DNA from: Calliopum simillimum
Lineage: Eukaryota > Arthropoda > Insecta > Diptera > Lauxaniidae
DNA: 64,000 bases
Reading direction: 5' to 3'
NCBI GenBank assembly: GCA_951812925.1
Contig: OX638371.1
Span: forward strand, 34,508,101 to 34,572,100
Below, one piece after another: positions 44,361 to 56,397 of the stretch. Position 1 is the stretch's first letter. Each line of letters starts with the position of its first letter. The notes under the pieces are model-generated. The model had not been told where the DNA came from, did no database searches, and worked only from the letters and a program-made list of their open reading frames with translations. A program made the translations under genes and the position numbers.

Positions 44361-45035
44361 GGTTAATAACTCAGGTACAAAAGAAACAATGGAATGAACT
44401 TTTTAATTCTTATATTTAATTCTTCAATTCTTATGTACTTTTTGACGCTGAATCCGTCTCCATTGCAGAACTTTCATTACACCTGCAGGATTTTGAAATA
44501 TCCTTGCTTGAATTTGAAGAAAACGCTGTACAGCATAGCTACAAGAAAAGGTAAAATTCTTTTTTATTAATAGCATCGAATAGCCACAATCTTCCTTATC
44601 AAAATATCGTTTCGGATTTTTACAATAGGACTCTTATAAGATATTTCAGCTCCCATACAAATGACGAAATATTTTGAGTTTGTGGTATGTCCCATTTATT
44701 TATTTAAGGGTATTCTATTTCACCAAAAAAAAATTTGAGTTTTTTAAATTTTTCTATACCATTCGATATTTTCCGAGTTTTTTATTATTATTATTCTCAT
44801 CGGTTTATTTATCATTTTGAAAGCATGATCATTAGAGGTGAAAAGGTATAAGTTTCATAACAAAAAATAGCAATGAATAAAAACATCGACTAAAATAATA
44901 AAATCAGGTTGTTGACCGAGCAGGGGTCGGTCTCCAGGTACTAAACCTAATATAAGAAAAACGGATATAAGAAAAACTTTGCTATAAGAACCATATTTTG
45001 ACGAAAAATTCTATTCATTACATAAAAAATTAGAC

Positions 45036-45450
45036 GTGTATAAGAAAGTATTCTCCGAAATTAATTTTTTGTTTAGGGAAAAACATAATTTTTTTGACGA
45101 TATTTACAAAATGGAAAATACATTTGGAAATTATATACATATTGTGAAACGGTCTTGGTGGTTAGTGACTTCAAAAACATTGGTTCAGAAAAACCAGAGT
45201 CTCGGAGGAAGAGGTCTGTTAAGATGAATTCAATGAAAGTGATAATGAATTCTTTTGTAAAATTTTTGACGATGACAAAAATAATGAGTGCTTCGGTGAA
45301 AGTAATGAAGAGGAACTTATTAAAGATATCCTACGGGGAGATACTGAAGAGGTTAAAGTTAAACAAATAGTATCTAAGAATATTTGGATATTGATGGAGG
45401 AAACGAATGTTTCTGTTAATTACATGCGTGAACATATCTTTCTTATATCC
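45036..45450 (+). pseudogene. Possible pogo/Tigger transposase C-terminal remnant
   Basis: From 45223 one frame reads an acidic tail (EFNESDNEFF, EEELIKDILRGDTEE) like the acidic C-termini of pogo/Tigger transposases. Frame changes separate it from the sequence before. No catalytic motif was found, so assignment rests on location and composition. Confidence 0.35.
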
Positions 45451-45520
45451 GTTGTACTGTTTATAAGAAAACACGGACATAAGAAAGAAATTCGGTGCAT
45501 TTTCGGACTTTCTTATACTG

Positions 45521-45949
45521 TATTATTTTAAAATATAGACGCCCGATTTTGTCTGTTTTTTTTTAATTAATGTTTTTGTCAGGTAACTTCTCTTCCGCAA
45601 TTTATTCGATGTCTGGAGGCAAAAGACAGACAAAAAAGAAAAAGAAGCTGTCAATCTTCCCGAAATTTGAATTTAATCATGCCAACATTTAAGTATTTGA
45701 ACTCATCCAAACTATTTTTGTTAACGCTAAGTGTATGTGGAATTCTGGAGATATAAAACGTGTTTCAAACAGGAAAAACTTAAAGCATTTATTATTTCGA
45801 TACTTTACTTAAAATCCCATTTTGCGCTAGTAATTATTTTCTATTTAGGTATTATTTGTTTTATTATAGTCTCTGTAATCATATTTAGTATTTTTTATTA
45901 TATTTATTTATTATATCAAATATTTTTTATTCATATGTCCGATTTAACA
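45521..45949. other. Unassigned AT-rich DNA
   Basis: No gene recognised. Confidence 0.4.
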
Positions 45950-46670
45950 TCATAGTCAAATGAAAAATTTTTTGCGGTCGAACAACACAAATGAAGATTG
46001 CAATTGCTGCACATGCACTGAGTTTTCGACGATTTGCATAGCTTGCGCTTCTTTCTCATATTGGGCAGTGACCAGCACTGTCGAAGCGAATATCACCTAC
46101 GGGATGTTTTGCCTTTTTTCCAATATCGCTAGCGTTCGGACGTGGTGAACTGGGCATCGGTTTGTTAGGCAATGAAGGTCGGCCAACAGAACGTTTTTCA
46201 CTGGATACAACAAGAGCAGCAGCAGTCTCTTCTCTGAATTCAGGAAGCTACAGCCGCTTTTCTTCAGGTAGATCATTACCGCAGTCATTACATTTTTCTG
46301 CACGTATGCGGCGATACAAAATATATGCGTTTGTAGCAGCCATATCGATCAAGTGGTAGAAGATCCGTATCATTGCATCTATGGTTTTCGCTCTAATGTG
46401 ATATCGGCACATCAATCCATCCATTTGGTCAACTCCTCCCATATGGCTATTGTTCTCGCGAATGATCTGAGGGCAATCGATTTCAATGTATATTTTCATT
46501 TTGCGATCATATCGCGGTATTTTTACCACTTGTTGATCCGCACTACCACTCAAAAATGGCTGAACGCCATTGTAACTTCATTCCAATCTGTTTTTATGAC
46601 CATTAGAACCATTTCAGGGGGCGGCATCAACGAAAATCAGAAAATCGTAAAATATGCGCATGCCTAGTGT
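45950..46670 (-). pseudogene. piggyBac transposase C-terminal relic
   Basis: On the minus strand 46553-46248 reads VVKIPRYDRK, ECPQII-like IDCPQII, then NSHMGGVDQMDGLM and YHLIDMAATNAYILYRR, the signature following the catalytic core of piggyBac transposases, where GGVDxMD contains the last metal ligand. After a stop near 46248 the frame continues with VGRPS, and after another shift a C-x2-C-rich tail (KTQCMCSNC) lies at about 45960-46050. The N-terminal half is absent. Confidence 0.85.
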
Positions 46671-48139
46671 ACAGACCAAAAAAAAAAGTACCCTGCGCGA
46701 AAGATTAGACCACCGGAACTTTATGTATGTAATACCCTAATTGGTAATTACAACTTCCATGACATACATACATTCTACCAACTTAAAATCACTAAATGGT
46801 AATAACTTAAAGCTCTGATTAACTTAAATAAATACTTAGTTAAATTCCATTGAAATGAAAAAAAAAAGATATTTTTTGATTTATTGTCTTTTTATAATTG
46901 CGCTAAGATAATAATTTTCTCTTGCTTATTTCACTTTAAGCACTGTATTGTTGAAGAACTTTTTTTTTTTTTTTTGGTATTTTTCGAACCATTTTAAAAA
47001 AGGATAAAAGCCATTAAAGAAGCAATTCATTTTAAGTCATTACTTTTCTTCTCTCCATTTTTTTTTTCTGTTTTTCCTTCTCTTTTTTCACATTTTCCTT
47101 GAAAATAGAATTGATTATTAATCATTGGCCGGATGAATGGTTTTTTAGGCTGTAAATAGCTCTAAGCGACCCTATTTTTTTAGTATTAAATACCGTAAGA
47201 AAAATGAACCTTTTTTTGCCATAAAATTTTTCAATTTTAAGATTATTGTTTTTGTTACCAATCAACATAACTTAGTTACCATTTACAAAATAAACATTTG
47301 AGCCTGTGTTTGGTTGGAAAGAACAAAAAAAAAAGAAAATACAAACTGTAGATGATTTCTTTACTGTCAATTTGTGCTATTTATTTTGAAGTTTATTTGG
47401 GAAAATTTGATTTCTTAAATTTATCGTTTTTACCTTAAGGCTGAATAAAGCATTTAGCCCGTCTACAATTTTGAGTACAAATTTAACTGATAATGAAACT
47501 GTCTATTCATTACTTCTCTGTCTAAAGCATAGCTGCCCGTCTAGAGTAAAATTAAAAAAATTTGGCACTCGCATAAAAAGTCGTGGCCCCCATGTAAAAT
47601 TAATAAAAAAGAAAACATAAATTTTTTAAAATTATTGAAAACAACAACCAGCAAAGATTTTTAAACTAACAGTTACTTGTGCGAGTGTTTTTTTTTTTCG
47701 CAAATCTTAAAAATCCTGAAAGTTCATAAAATGATCAAATTTGTTGTTGCCATTGTGTGTTGTTGTTTTTTTATTTTCGATAGGAACCCTTGCGTTTTGT
47801 TGCAACAACCAAACACACAGTCCTGTGTGGACGAAAAAACAACAACAAAACACAGTCTTGTGCGGTCGCAAAAAACAACAACAAAATTTACGCACATGTT
47901 GTTGCTGGTGGTCGATCGCAATTCTTCAAAATTTCGCATATACCGTTACTTGTGTGTGCAGTTTTCATTTTCAATAATTAAATTTTGCTGTGGCACGTGA
48001 GATCAAGTGATTTTCAAATAATGGCACTTTGCGATGGCACGCGTGGGCGGCTATGGTCTAAAGGCAGAAATCATATAATAGTCATACAAGCATAATTGAA
48101 TTTATTTTTGGAATAGAAACAATATCAAAAATTTAAATA
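46671..48139. other. Repeat fragment and unassigned DNA
   Basis: 46671-46725 is a fragment of the 15619-15904 foldback. 47690-47950 has a low-complexity run of AACAACAA/TTGTTGTT words with CACAGTC. The rest has no recognisable content; frames here are by-products of the low complexity. Confidence 0.5.
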
Positions 48140-48330
48140 GAGTAACTTAGGGTAATGTGGACTATGCGGGTAATGTGGACTATGCGGGTAATGTGGACTA
48201 TGCGGGTAATGTGGTACACCCTTTTATTTCTCATATTAAAGACTGTACAACAATTTTGGTTATTTGTGCACATTAAAACGCAAAAACGTATGCTTTACGC
48301 TCTTTGGCTTTTCTATTATGCTAATTACAC
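48140..48330. repeat. End of a GGTAATGTGG element with 18-bp tandem repeat
   Basis: TAGAGTAACTTAGGGTAATG matches the end of the element at 51570. GGTAATGTGGACTATGCG is repeated about 3.5 times (48152-48215). The next 110 bp match 51605-51725. Confidence 0.8.
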
Positions 48331-49205
48331 TAGTTTACGGCCAAAATTCCCAGCGAATGCCGTTACTCATTTTATATGGAAAATGGGCTGCTGATTCCGA
48401 AAATCGCATTTTTTTTTTTTTTTTATTTCGTGTCGTTTTCGAGATATCGGTCATTTTCGGTTTTTGGACCAAAACAAAAGATAGTTCTATTAAAATACAA
48501 ATATCTCAAGAACCAATGTTTGTATTTAAACAAGTAATATGTCATATTAAAGGTAATTAAATTACCTACAAATGATATCCATATCACTTTTTGGTTGGTT
48601 CGTTAGTTTCGGTGAAATAAATTGATTTCAAAAAAAAAAATTTTTTTTTTTCGAAAAAATTAAGAAAAAATCAAATTCAACTTCAAATTTATACAAGAAG
48701 ACATAACTTTTTTATAATATTTTTTTTTTTTTTTGTATCATAGACTATATATTTGTGAAGAAAATAAGATATCATTTAAGAAAATCGATGGAAAAATGCA
48801 AAAGTTGTATACAATTCATTGATAAGTTACCAAAATGCTTTTTTCCCTATTTTTTCGTTTTTTTGTAATAAACTGTTCGAAAATTTGAAACTTTTTGTAA
48901 AAGAAATTAGAAAATCCAAAAAATTCTTAAAGAAGGCATTAAAAGGAAATACCCGTGCCTCGCCGTTTTTCTCTAGCACGTCAAATTTTTTTTTAATCGA
49001 TTTTTGAAGTTTTTAATCCACTGTACATGAAAAAACAGAAATAACGCATTCTTGTGTTAAATCGATGAATTTAACTATATGATCCTTACATCTGAGGTGT
49101 ATCATGTCTTCAGCAAACTTATGCAGGATACTACGCGGAATATTTTTGTAGACAATTTTAACCCTCTCAAACCCCCACATGTAGGTCAAAATGACCTTCA
49201 TGTGG
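48331..49205 (-). mobile_element. Composite of P-like flank and foldback arm sequence
   Basis: 48410-48900 is the reverse complement of about 230-560 in P-like copy A. 48905-49205 matches the arm of the foldback at 31563-31930. The two join without an obvious boundary, suggesting they are normally adjacent in one element family. Confidence 0.65.
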
Positions 49206-51288
49206 GGGACTTTGTTATTGCTACAGAAACGTTATGTCAGGGCTTCTAGACAAATTTTTCTACGACTTATTGCATCATCATCAAAATGCATTCTCAAAAA
49301 AATCAAACCCGAACATCTTTATTTTACCTATTTCTAGACTTTTTATCAATAACGTGAGATTTTACTTACATATGTATTGAAAAAACAACAAAAAAAAGTT
49401 TATTTTTTGAGATGTATTTTTTGTTGCCATGTCCGAGCGCAAAACTGTTCTAAAAGGTTTGGATTAAAATATTAAAAAAACTATTCTTTAGTTCATTAGA
49501 AGACTAAGAATAGTGCTAAATGACCTACATAGTAAGGAGCTGTCCAAATCTTGAGTTACCCATCAAAACCGTTTTTGAGTAACTTTGCACGCTTAAAAAT
49601 TTGTAGCTTATGGAGAGCTGTTATTATCTAAATGATTTTCTCAAATTTATAATGATTTATTTGTTTTTAAGACTGTTAATTTTGAGAACATTCAATTAAT
49701 ACGAACTTTTTACAGTCAAATTTGCAATGAACAACAACCAACGCTACAAATATTAACTTGGAAATTAGTGACATATGTTTCGGCTATAGTGGGGTATTAA
49801 TTGTGAGTTGCGAGATAGCATGTCTCAAAACCTAATCTGTGATATGCTACCAAAATAATAACAATTAAGAATTATTTGCAATAACAACAGCTGATAGCAG
49901 CAAGTGTACTCACATAAACGACATTATTATGTGAGGATCTTTGACAAAGTAGACCGCTCCGACAGCGTGGCCTAAGTTGCAGAGGTCTGCTATATTCTTT
50001 TATTAGAATACAGAAGGCTGCTGTTGAACTCTAGTAAAAAGCAAGGATTAACTAAAATAGGTCTGATGAGACCATATGCATATATAAATATGCAAATATA
50101 TATAGAAGACCGGTGCGTTTTGGATGAAAGTTTAAAATTCGTCGCGCAACCGGCAGAATTGTAAAGTTTAACTACCGACATGAAGATTGCCGCCACCCTA
50201 GCTCTGAGAGATGACGGGAAGGAGTGTCGATATATTTTTGAAGGTTGAAAAACGTGGTTCAAAAATGCATGCTCATCGGTCCGAAGTGAATCAATTCTCA
50301 GCTTCGTAGTAGGTCGAAAATTGAAATCCATGCCATGGATTCTTATGTAAATTTTCCCGTAGAATCGAATGGCAACATTAGATTTCTGATTAGACGTCCA
50401 TTTTTGGCGTCAAGTGAACTTTGCAGCTCAAAAAAGTCAAATTTTTCGAAAACCTCCTGTTTGAGCACTCCACAATTGAACAGAAAAAATCTTAGAAATA
50501 TTTGAAATGTATATTTTGTTAGGATTTTTCCTAACGAAACCAGTGGTACCATTTTTTTGCGCTACGACATTATTTTCATTCATGAAAAACGAATTTTCGA
50601 TTTTTTTTATTAAAAAATATCACGAAATCTGGCGTCAACGACGGTTGCCACCGTCCGGACGGTTTTTTTTTCCGGTGGCCCCAAGTAAAATTTTTTTAGA
50701 ATATTTTTGGAAATTTTTTTAACCCATTATAAACAAGTTTTTGGAAAAAGGGGTCAAAAAGACCCTTTATTATTTTTTATCTGAACATTGATCACATAAT
50801 ACTTAATTTCTAGAGAACCAATTGAGATAATCACTTCATTTAAGCACTATATTACTTGTTTTTGCAAGCGCTACAAACTGTTATCACAACTTTTTGAAAA
50901 ACACCCAGTGGGTGTAAATGGAAAAAAACTGATTTTTGTAACAATGGCGGATTCTACCGCTCAAAATATCAACTTATGGATACCGCGTTTGAGATCAAAA
51001 ATATGTAGAACTTTATTGCCCGTAATTTTTGTTCAAAATGTTTTCTGTTCGACCAATAGGAAACGAGATTTATCGAATAAAACATATTTCGAGATGGTGG
51101 CTAAAGCGCTGGGGTGGGGAGGTCACCTTTTTGGCGGTGCGCAATTTTTTCTAGGTCATTACATTTTTTCTAGGTCATTACATTTTTTCTAGGTCATTAT
51201 ACATTTTTACTGTACTATTGAATCGATTCATAAATTTAAAATTATGCAGAAAATTATTTGAAAATATAAACAAACGCAAGAATGATAA
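49206..51288. other. Mostly unassigned
   Basis: 49990-50331 has a 113-codon minus-strand frame that I do not recognise. 51144-51206 is a 19-bp tandem repeat (TTTTTTCTAGGTCATTAC) in three copies. 50720-50765 shares words with 32150-32215. No gene can be supported. Confidence 0.45.
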
Positions 51289-51569
51289 CACAGGGCTACA
51301 AAAACATTTTTTATTCCTGCGGCCTTAGTTTTGTCAGTAAATTCAGATTTCCCAAGGTCATGCGATACCTAGGATATAATTTATTTGTCAGGAATTACTC
51401 TAGTTCTCCAGATATCCTTGCTTAAAAGTGCAAAAATAGATGTTTTGAGGCATATTTGGAAGAGTAAAGTAGACACAGCAAATGGTTTAATTAATTTTTA
51501 TTATCGGCATCAAAAGTCATTACCTTCCTCATTAAACTTTACCTTTTAACTTTTCCGATTAGATCCTTA

Positions 51570-53500
51570 GAGTAATTTAAGGTAATGTGGACTATGCGGG
51601 TAATGTGGTGCACCCTTTTATTTCTCATATTAAAGACTGCACAACAATTCTGGTTATTTGTGCACAATAAAAAGCGAAAAACATATTCTTTACGCTCTTT
51701 GGCTTTTCTATAATGCTAATTATTCGTGTGAAATTCTTAGCATATGCTGTGAGGTCAAGTTGACTTATTTGTAGTACTTGGTGAATAACTAAGTTACTTC
51801 CTCAGAACTCAGTTTTCTAAAATTCAAATAACTCTAATGCAATTGTGGATCTATTATTCAACGAAAAAATGCATTAGCAAGTCTGATTTTACATTTCTTT
51901 TATATAATCAATGATTATTTCAAAAACGTGATGTACTCGGGTAATGTGGACTACCCCATATTATGTACCGTATATCAACTTTGACTACTATTACACCTTA
52001 AAAAGCTAATTGCATGTGTAGGATACCCGAGTTTGAGTAATGTGGAGTACTATTTTACGTATGATTCGATAACCCTTCTTACCAGTGCTGTCGTTTTGAA
52101 AAGTTTGAGCGAAGTGAAATTTTGTAAAAAGTGAAGTGTTGCGAAGTAAAATTCTGAAAAAGTGAAGTATTAGCGAAGTGTACACAAAAATCACAATTTT
52201 ATTTATTCAATTAATTCATTTTTATGCTACACGTAACAAAATTTCAAAATATATTTTAAAAAAATAAATAAAAAATTTCTTAGGTCAAAAATTTACCGAA
52301 ATATTGTCGGCCGCTCGAACATGGAAATTTTACTTATGCGGTCGAAAAAACGGTTTTTACCCAAAACAAGGCATCTTACGAAAAAAGTGTATGTAGCAAA
52401 AAATGCTTAGAATAGTCCAAGAAATACGTGTGAATTTTTTTCAGAATTTTTCGGAACCTTTTTAGTATATTTTTTTTGACCAATTTTTTAAAAATTATAA
52501 AATGTACCCAAAAATTAAACGTATTCTTTGAGTGATTCTAAGTATCTTAGGCAGTATACACTTTTCTCGTAAGACGCCTTTTTTTGAGTAAAAAAAAAAA
52601 TATTCCGACCACTTAAAAAAAATTTAAATATTCGAGTAGCCATATTTCAGCCAATTTTTTACCTAAAAATTTTATAATGAAGCGTTTAAAAGGAATTTTA
52701 TCTATTTTTATGATATTCTGCTATATCTTTACCAATCTCTGACCCTAAAACAGTTATAGACAAAAGAGTAAAAAACACAAGAATTTGAAATTTTTGCTTT
52801 CTTTTTTTGGTCTATAAACTTTTTCGATGACAAATTTAATTCTCTACAAAAAGTTTCCTGTGAAGTATGTATATCGAAATTTTGCTTTGTTCGCTTGATA
52901 TATTGAAAAAACAAATTACTTTTCAGTCAGGGCAGGCTTTGGGCATACAAAAAAGTATGTTTCTGAACTCTCATAAAAAGAATAGACACATTTTAAGGCA
53001 AATTTTGTATTCAAGAAAAAGTGAAGTGATTTTATGAAAGGGGAAGTGGCGAAGTGTTTTTGATAAAAAAGGAGCAAAACACTTCAATTGAAGTGTAAAC
53101 GACAGCACTGCTTCTTACTTATTCACATGTTAGTATGAATTTGGTTTATCTTACCAGAAAATATTATTTAATAAGAATATAAAGCTATTTCATAGCAAAT
53201 ATAATCTTAAAAATTACTACTCGACTTTTAGTCAACAAAATTTGAGAATAACGGTACTTCTTTAGGAAATGGGCAGGGTGAGCCACATTACCCGACCCTT
53301 TTCTTTTTCAACTATTTTTAGGTACTTTCAATTTAACTGGCCTTACGCTTGAAAATGTTAATATTTTAGTACATAAATTATCAAATAGTAAAAACAATAG
53401 AATAACTAATACAAATAAATTGACCAAGCTTACCTACTACCATTACTTTGGTAGAAATTGGCAAAAAAGAAAAAGGTAACCACATTACCCTAAATTACTC
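51570..53500. mobile_element. TIR element with TA duplication, middle of the nest
   Basis: Ends GAGTAATTTA(A/G)GGTAATG are inverted, flanked by TA at 51568-51569 and 53501-53502. Internal GGTAATGTGG words recur (51596, 51940, and inverted 53278). No transposase. Confidence 0.8.
52083..53110. mobile_element. Non-autonomous hAT/P-type element, core of the nest
   Basis: Ends CAGTGCTGTCGTTT and its complement, with a perfect 8-bp duplication CTTCTTAC (52075-52082, 53111-53118). Subterminal AAGTGAAGTG repeats lie at both ends. The end resembles the P-superfamily element 1360/Hoppel (CAGTGCTG), but hAT is also possible. No transposase frame. Confidence 0.85.
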
Positions 53501-53967
53501 TACTTTGCGAATTATCACCCATTCAACTCCATACAAAAATACTGCTATTTTTGGTCTTTCGAGGAAGGATTTCTGGAGGACTAGAGTCAATTCAGACAAA
53601 CAAACAATATTCTAAGTATTTAATAACCTCAGGGAATCTGGATTAACTAAAAAAACTAAGGCCGCAAAAAAGAAAAAATTAGTCCTTTGTAAATAGTTGA
53701 AACTGTGAAAGTAAGGATCTAATCGAAAAAGTTAAATAGTACGCCCATTTGATTTCATTAACCAAAATGTATTACACTGTCTACTGTAAGTGTTATACTA
53801 CGTCACAATATGCCTCAAAACAGCTATTTTTTCACTTTTAAACAAGGATATCTGGAGAACTAGAGTCAATTCGGTGAATTTGGTATTATTTTCGTATTCT
53901 GTAGGTTGTGATTATTCGAAATCGACTGCAAAACCTTATGCCGGAGAATCAGTGTTGCCCTGTGTAA

Positions 53968-54547
53968 TCCTACTTCGACAAATATGATCATTTTTGTTTT
54001 TAGTTGTAACTATACAGAGATCTTTAAATTTCAAGTTAGAGGTACCAAATTTTGACAAAATATGGAGCTAAATGCGCAGATTTCGAAAAACACTGTCCCG
54101 TAAATGGTTGGTAACTTACCATAGGTATAAAAAAAAATTTACTCGAGATCTTAACAAAACTTTTAAAATTTAAAAAAAAAAAAAAACTCTAACACTCACT
54201 ATCCAAAAGTCAAAACTAACTGAGCTGAAAAAGTACTAAGTCTCCTCTTTGCCTTCACTTTTAGTTCTCATTTTACTCAATCATTAAAAAATGTACAGCA
54301 AGAATAAGAAAAACAGAGCGGAGATAGTCTGGAATGAGGGACCACCTACTTTGTATGTCAGTTAAATGTAAATAAATTTGTTTGGAAGAGTTAACTTAGA
54401 AAAACAGTAACAGTAAGATAAAGAAGATAGCACACAAAAATGTTTTTGAAGAATTGTGTTAACACTGTGCTAACAAGCTGCCGTCTAAAACGCAGCTATT
54501 CTATTATTCTCATCTGAACGTAAATACCACACATTATGAATCTATAA
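53968..54547. other. Unassigned AT-rich DNA
   Basis: Nothing recognised. Confidence 0.5.
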
Positions 54548-55331
54548 CTAGTAAGGGTGTTATCTTTGGCCTGGCCAAACATTAAATACCCTACACAGCA
54601 GTATTTTGAAAGTTTTGCTTATATGGAAGGTGCCACGCCCTCTTGTCCAAATTCACCCAGTTTTTTCTCAGAGTTTGAATTTATAGTCATTAGCATTTGA
54701 GTGCAATTTGGTTGGATTATCTCATAAAATGTTTTCAGTATAGCGTTTTGAAGCTTTTGTTGTATGGGAGGTGCCACGCCCTCTTGTCCGAATTCAATCA
54801 GTTTTTTCTCAGAGTTTGAATTTATATGTAGATCTTAGCATTTGAGTAAAATTTAGTTTGCTTATCTCAAAAAACGCTTTCAGTATAACGTTTTGAAGCT
54901 TTTGCTTACATGGGAGGTGCCACGCCCTCTTTTCCGAATTCTCCTGGTTTTTGTTCAGAGCTTGCGCTTACAATTCGTAGTATTTATGTGTATTTTGGTT
55001 GCATTATCGTGAAAAAAACTCAAAAAGTTGCATTTTGAATATATTTTTTTTATGGGCGGTAGGCGTGTCCGTTGACCAATTTTGCTCATTTTCAATCCCC
55101 CGAGCTAACTGTGACGCCGAAGGCTGTGCACCAAATTTCATTGAATTATCTTGCTTAGTTTTCCCAAAAAGTGTATTTCCACACACAGCCAGCCAGACAG
55201 ACGGACATGGCTATATCGACTCAGGAGGTGACGCTGATCAAGAATATATGTACTTTTCTATATCTACCACGCCTCCTTCTCTGCGTTACAAAAGGAAAGA
55301 CAAAGTGAATATACCCTGGGTGTAGGGTAAA
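54548..55331 (-). mobile_element. DINE-1/HINE-like element 5
   Basis: Complete ends and a (GTCY)n tract, but only three central repeats (about 54625, 54768 and 54911). Confidence 0.85.
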
Positions 55332-56140
55332 AAAATATAACTAATTGTTAAACTCGATTTTATTCAATAAATATATATTTTAAACATTGTAAGTCTATCC
55401 CAAATATTTAATTCATCCTAGCCTACATTTGAAATGAAAAAAGAAGGCCTGGATGATGGTTAAGTTTGATAGTGCAACTTATTTTTAAATTATGAATAAA
55501 ACCAACATTGACAAATTGCTGCACAAAAAAATATGTATTTCTGTTTGCAGTTTAAAAGATTTAATCGATATCAGTTGTTTGCTATCTGAAAAATGACACA
55601 AAAAGTCATGAAAAAAGTAATTAACTTTTCCAATAAATGATTTTTCTGTTTTTTATTGTTTTTTACGTATTACAAATAATAAAACATTAAAGTTTATTCT
55701 TTTATTTATCGAATATAAAACTAATTTATGAGATGAATTCATTTTGAAATAAGTCAACGATTGATGCGGAAAATGCAATTAATCTCAGCATTCGAATAAC
55801 CCATCACATCGTGCTGCTGCACAACCCTTTGACTGGCAACTCAATTGAGTTTGTTGCGAAGTTGCTCAGCCATATTTTAAATTTTTTATTGAATTAGGCA
55901 TGCCCAAATTGAAAATTTGGCAGCAATTGTTTCAATGCAAATAGTGCTCGAGTGAATGTTTGCAATGAAAATTTAAAAAAAAGAAAAGTTTGTACTAAAA
56001 AGAATATAAAATGATCGGTCTGAGTGTAATTGAAACACCTTGCACCTTTAGCCAAATGTTTTTACTTCAAGAGTGATAATGTTATATAAAATGTACTGGA
56101 CTTCCAATAGACATAAATCGAAAATATTTTCTTGTCTATG
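55332..56140. other. Unassigned DNA
   Basis: AT-rich, seemingly single-copy. No gene recognised. Confidence 0.4.
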
Positions 56141-56149
56141 CAAAAAAAA

Positions 56150-56390
56150 AAAGATGTGGAATTAATACTTGGCCAGCGCCATCTTCGGACTCAAACCTAA
56201 TCGAAAATTTGTGGAAAATAGTTAAAGAGAAAATTGTACTAATAAAACAAGGGGGCGTTGTGGGCAAAAGTTCAACAAGCTAGGTACGCTTTTCCGAAAA
56301 GCACTTACCAGGCCTTGCTGAACTCAATACCGAAGAAATGTCGAGAAGTGTTTAATAATTAGGGCAATGCTACTAAATATTAGCTGCTGC
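56150..56390 (+). pseudogene. Tc1-type transposase C-terminal relic
   Basis: The frame reads WPAPSSDSNLIENLWKIVKEKI, clearly the SPDLNPIENLW segment of Tc1-family transposases that bears the last catalytic acid. The rest is frameshifted and ends before the DINE-1-like element that follows. Confidence 0.8.
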
Positions 56391-56397
56391 AATATTA

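Larger units (their letters stand above)
43061..45520 (+). mobile_element. pogo-like element relic with ATAAGAAAG iterons
   Basis: The right end reads GGACTTTCTTATACTG followed by TA, the expected end of a pogo-type element (CAGT... and TA duplication). Iterons GGATATAAGAAAG are clustered at 43070-43130, 44945-45010 and 45430-45520. The left end is not clean. A block of 424-bp repeats (43320-44360) sits inside. Confidence 0.45.
51289..53964. mobile_element. Outer foldback element of a three-level nest
   Basis: Ends CACAGGGCTACA and TGTTGCCCTGTG, with 3-bp duplication TAA (51286-51288, 53965-53967). The arms (51289-51567, 53503-53964) share inverted blocks such as CTCCAGATATCCTTG. It belongs to the CACAGG-ended family. 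Confidence 0.75.

Noticed and set aside
47677..48000. Several long frames at 47.7-48.0 kb
   Set aside because: Open in up to five frames because of AACAAC/GTTGTT low complexity.
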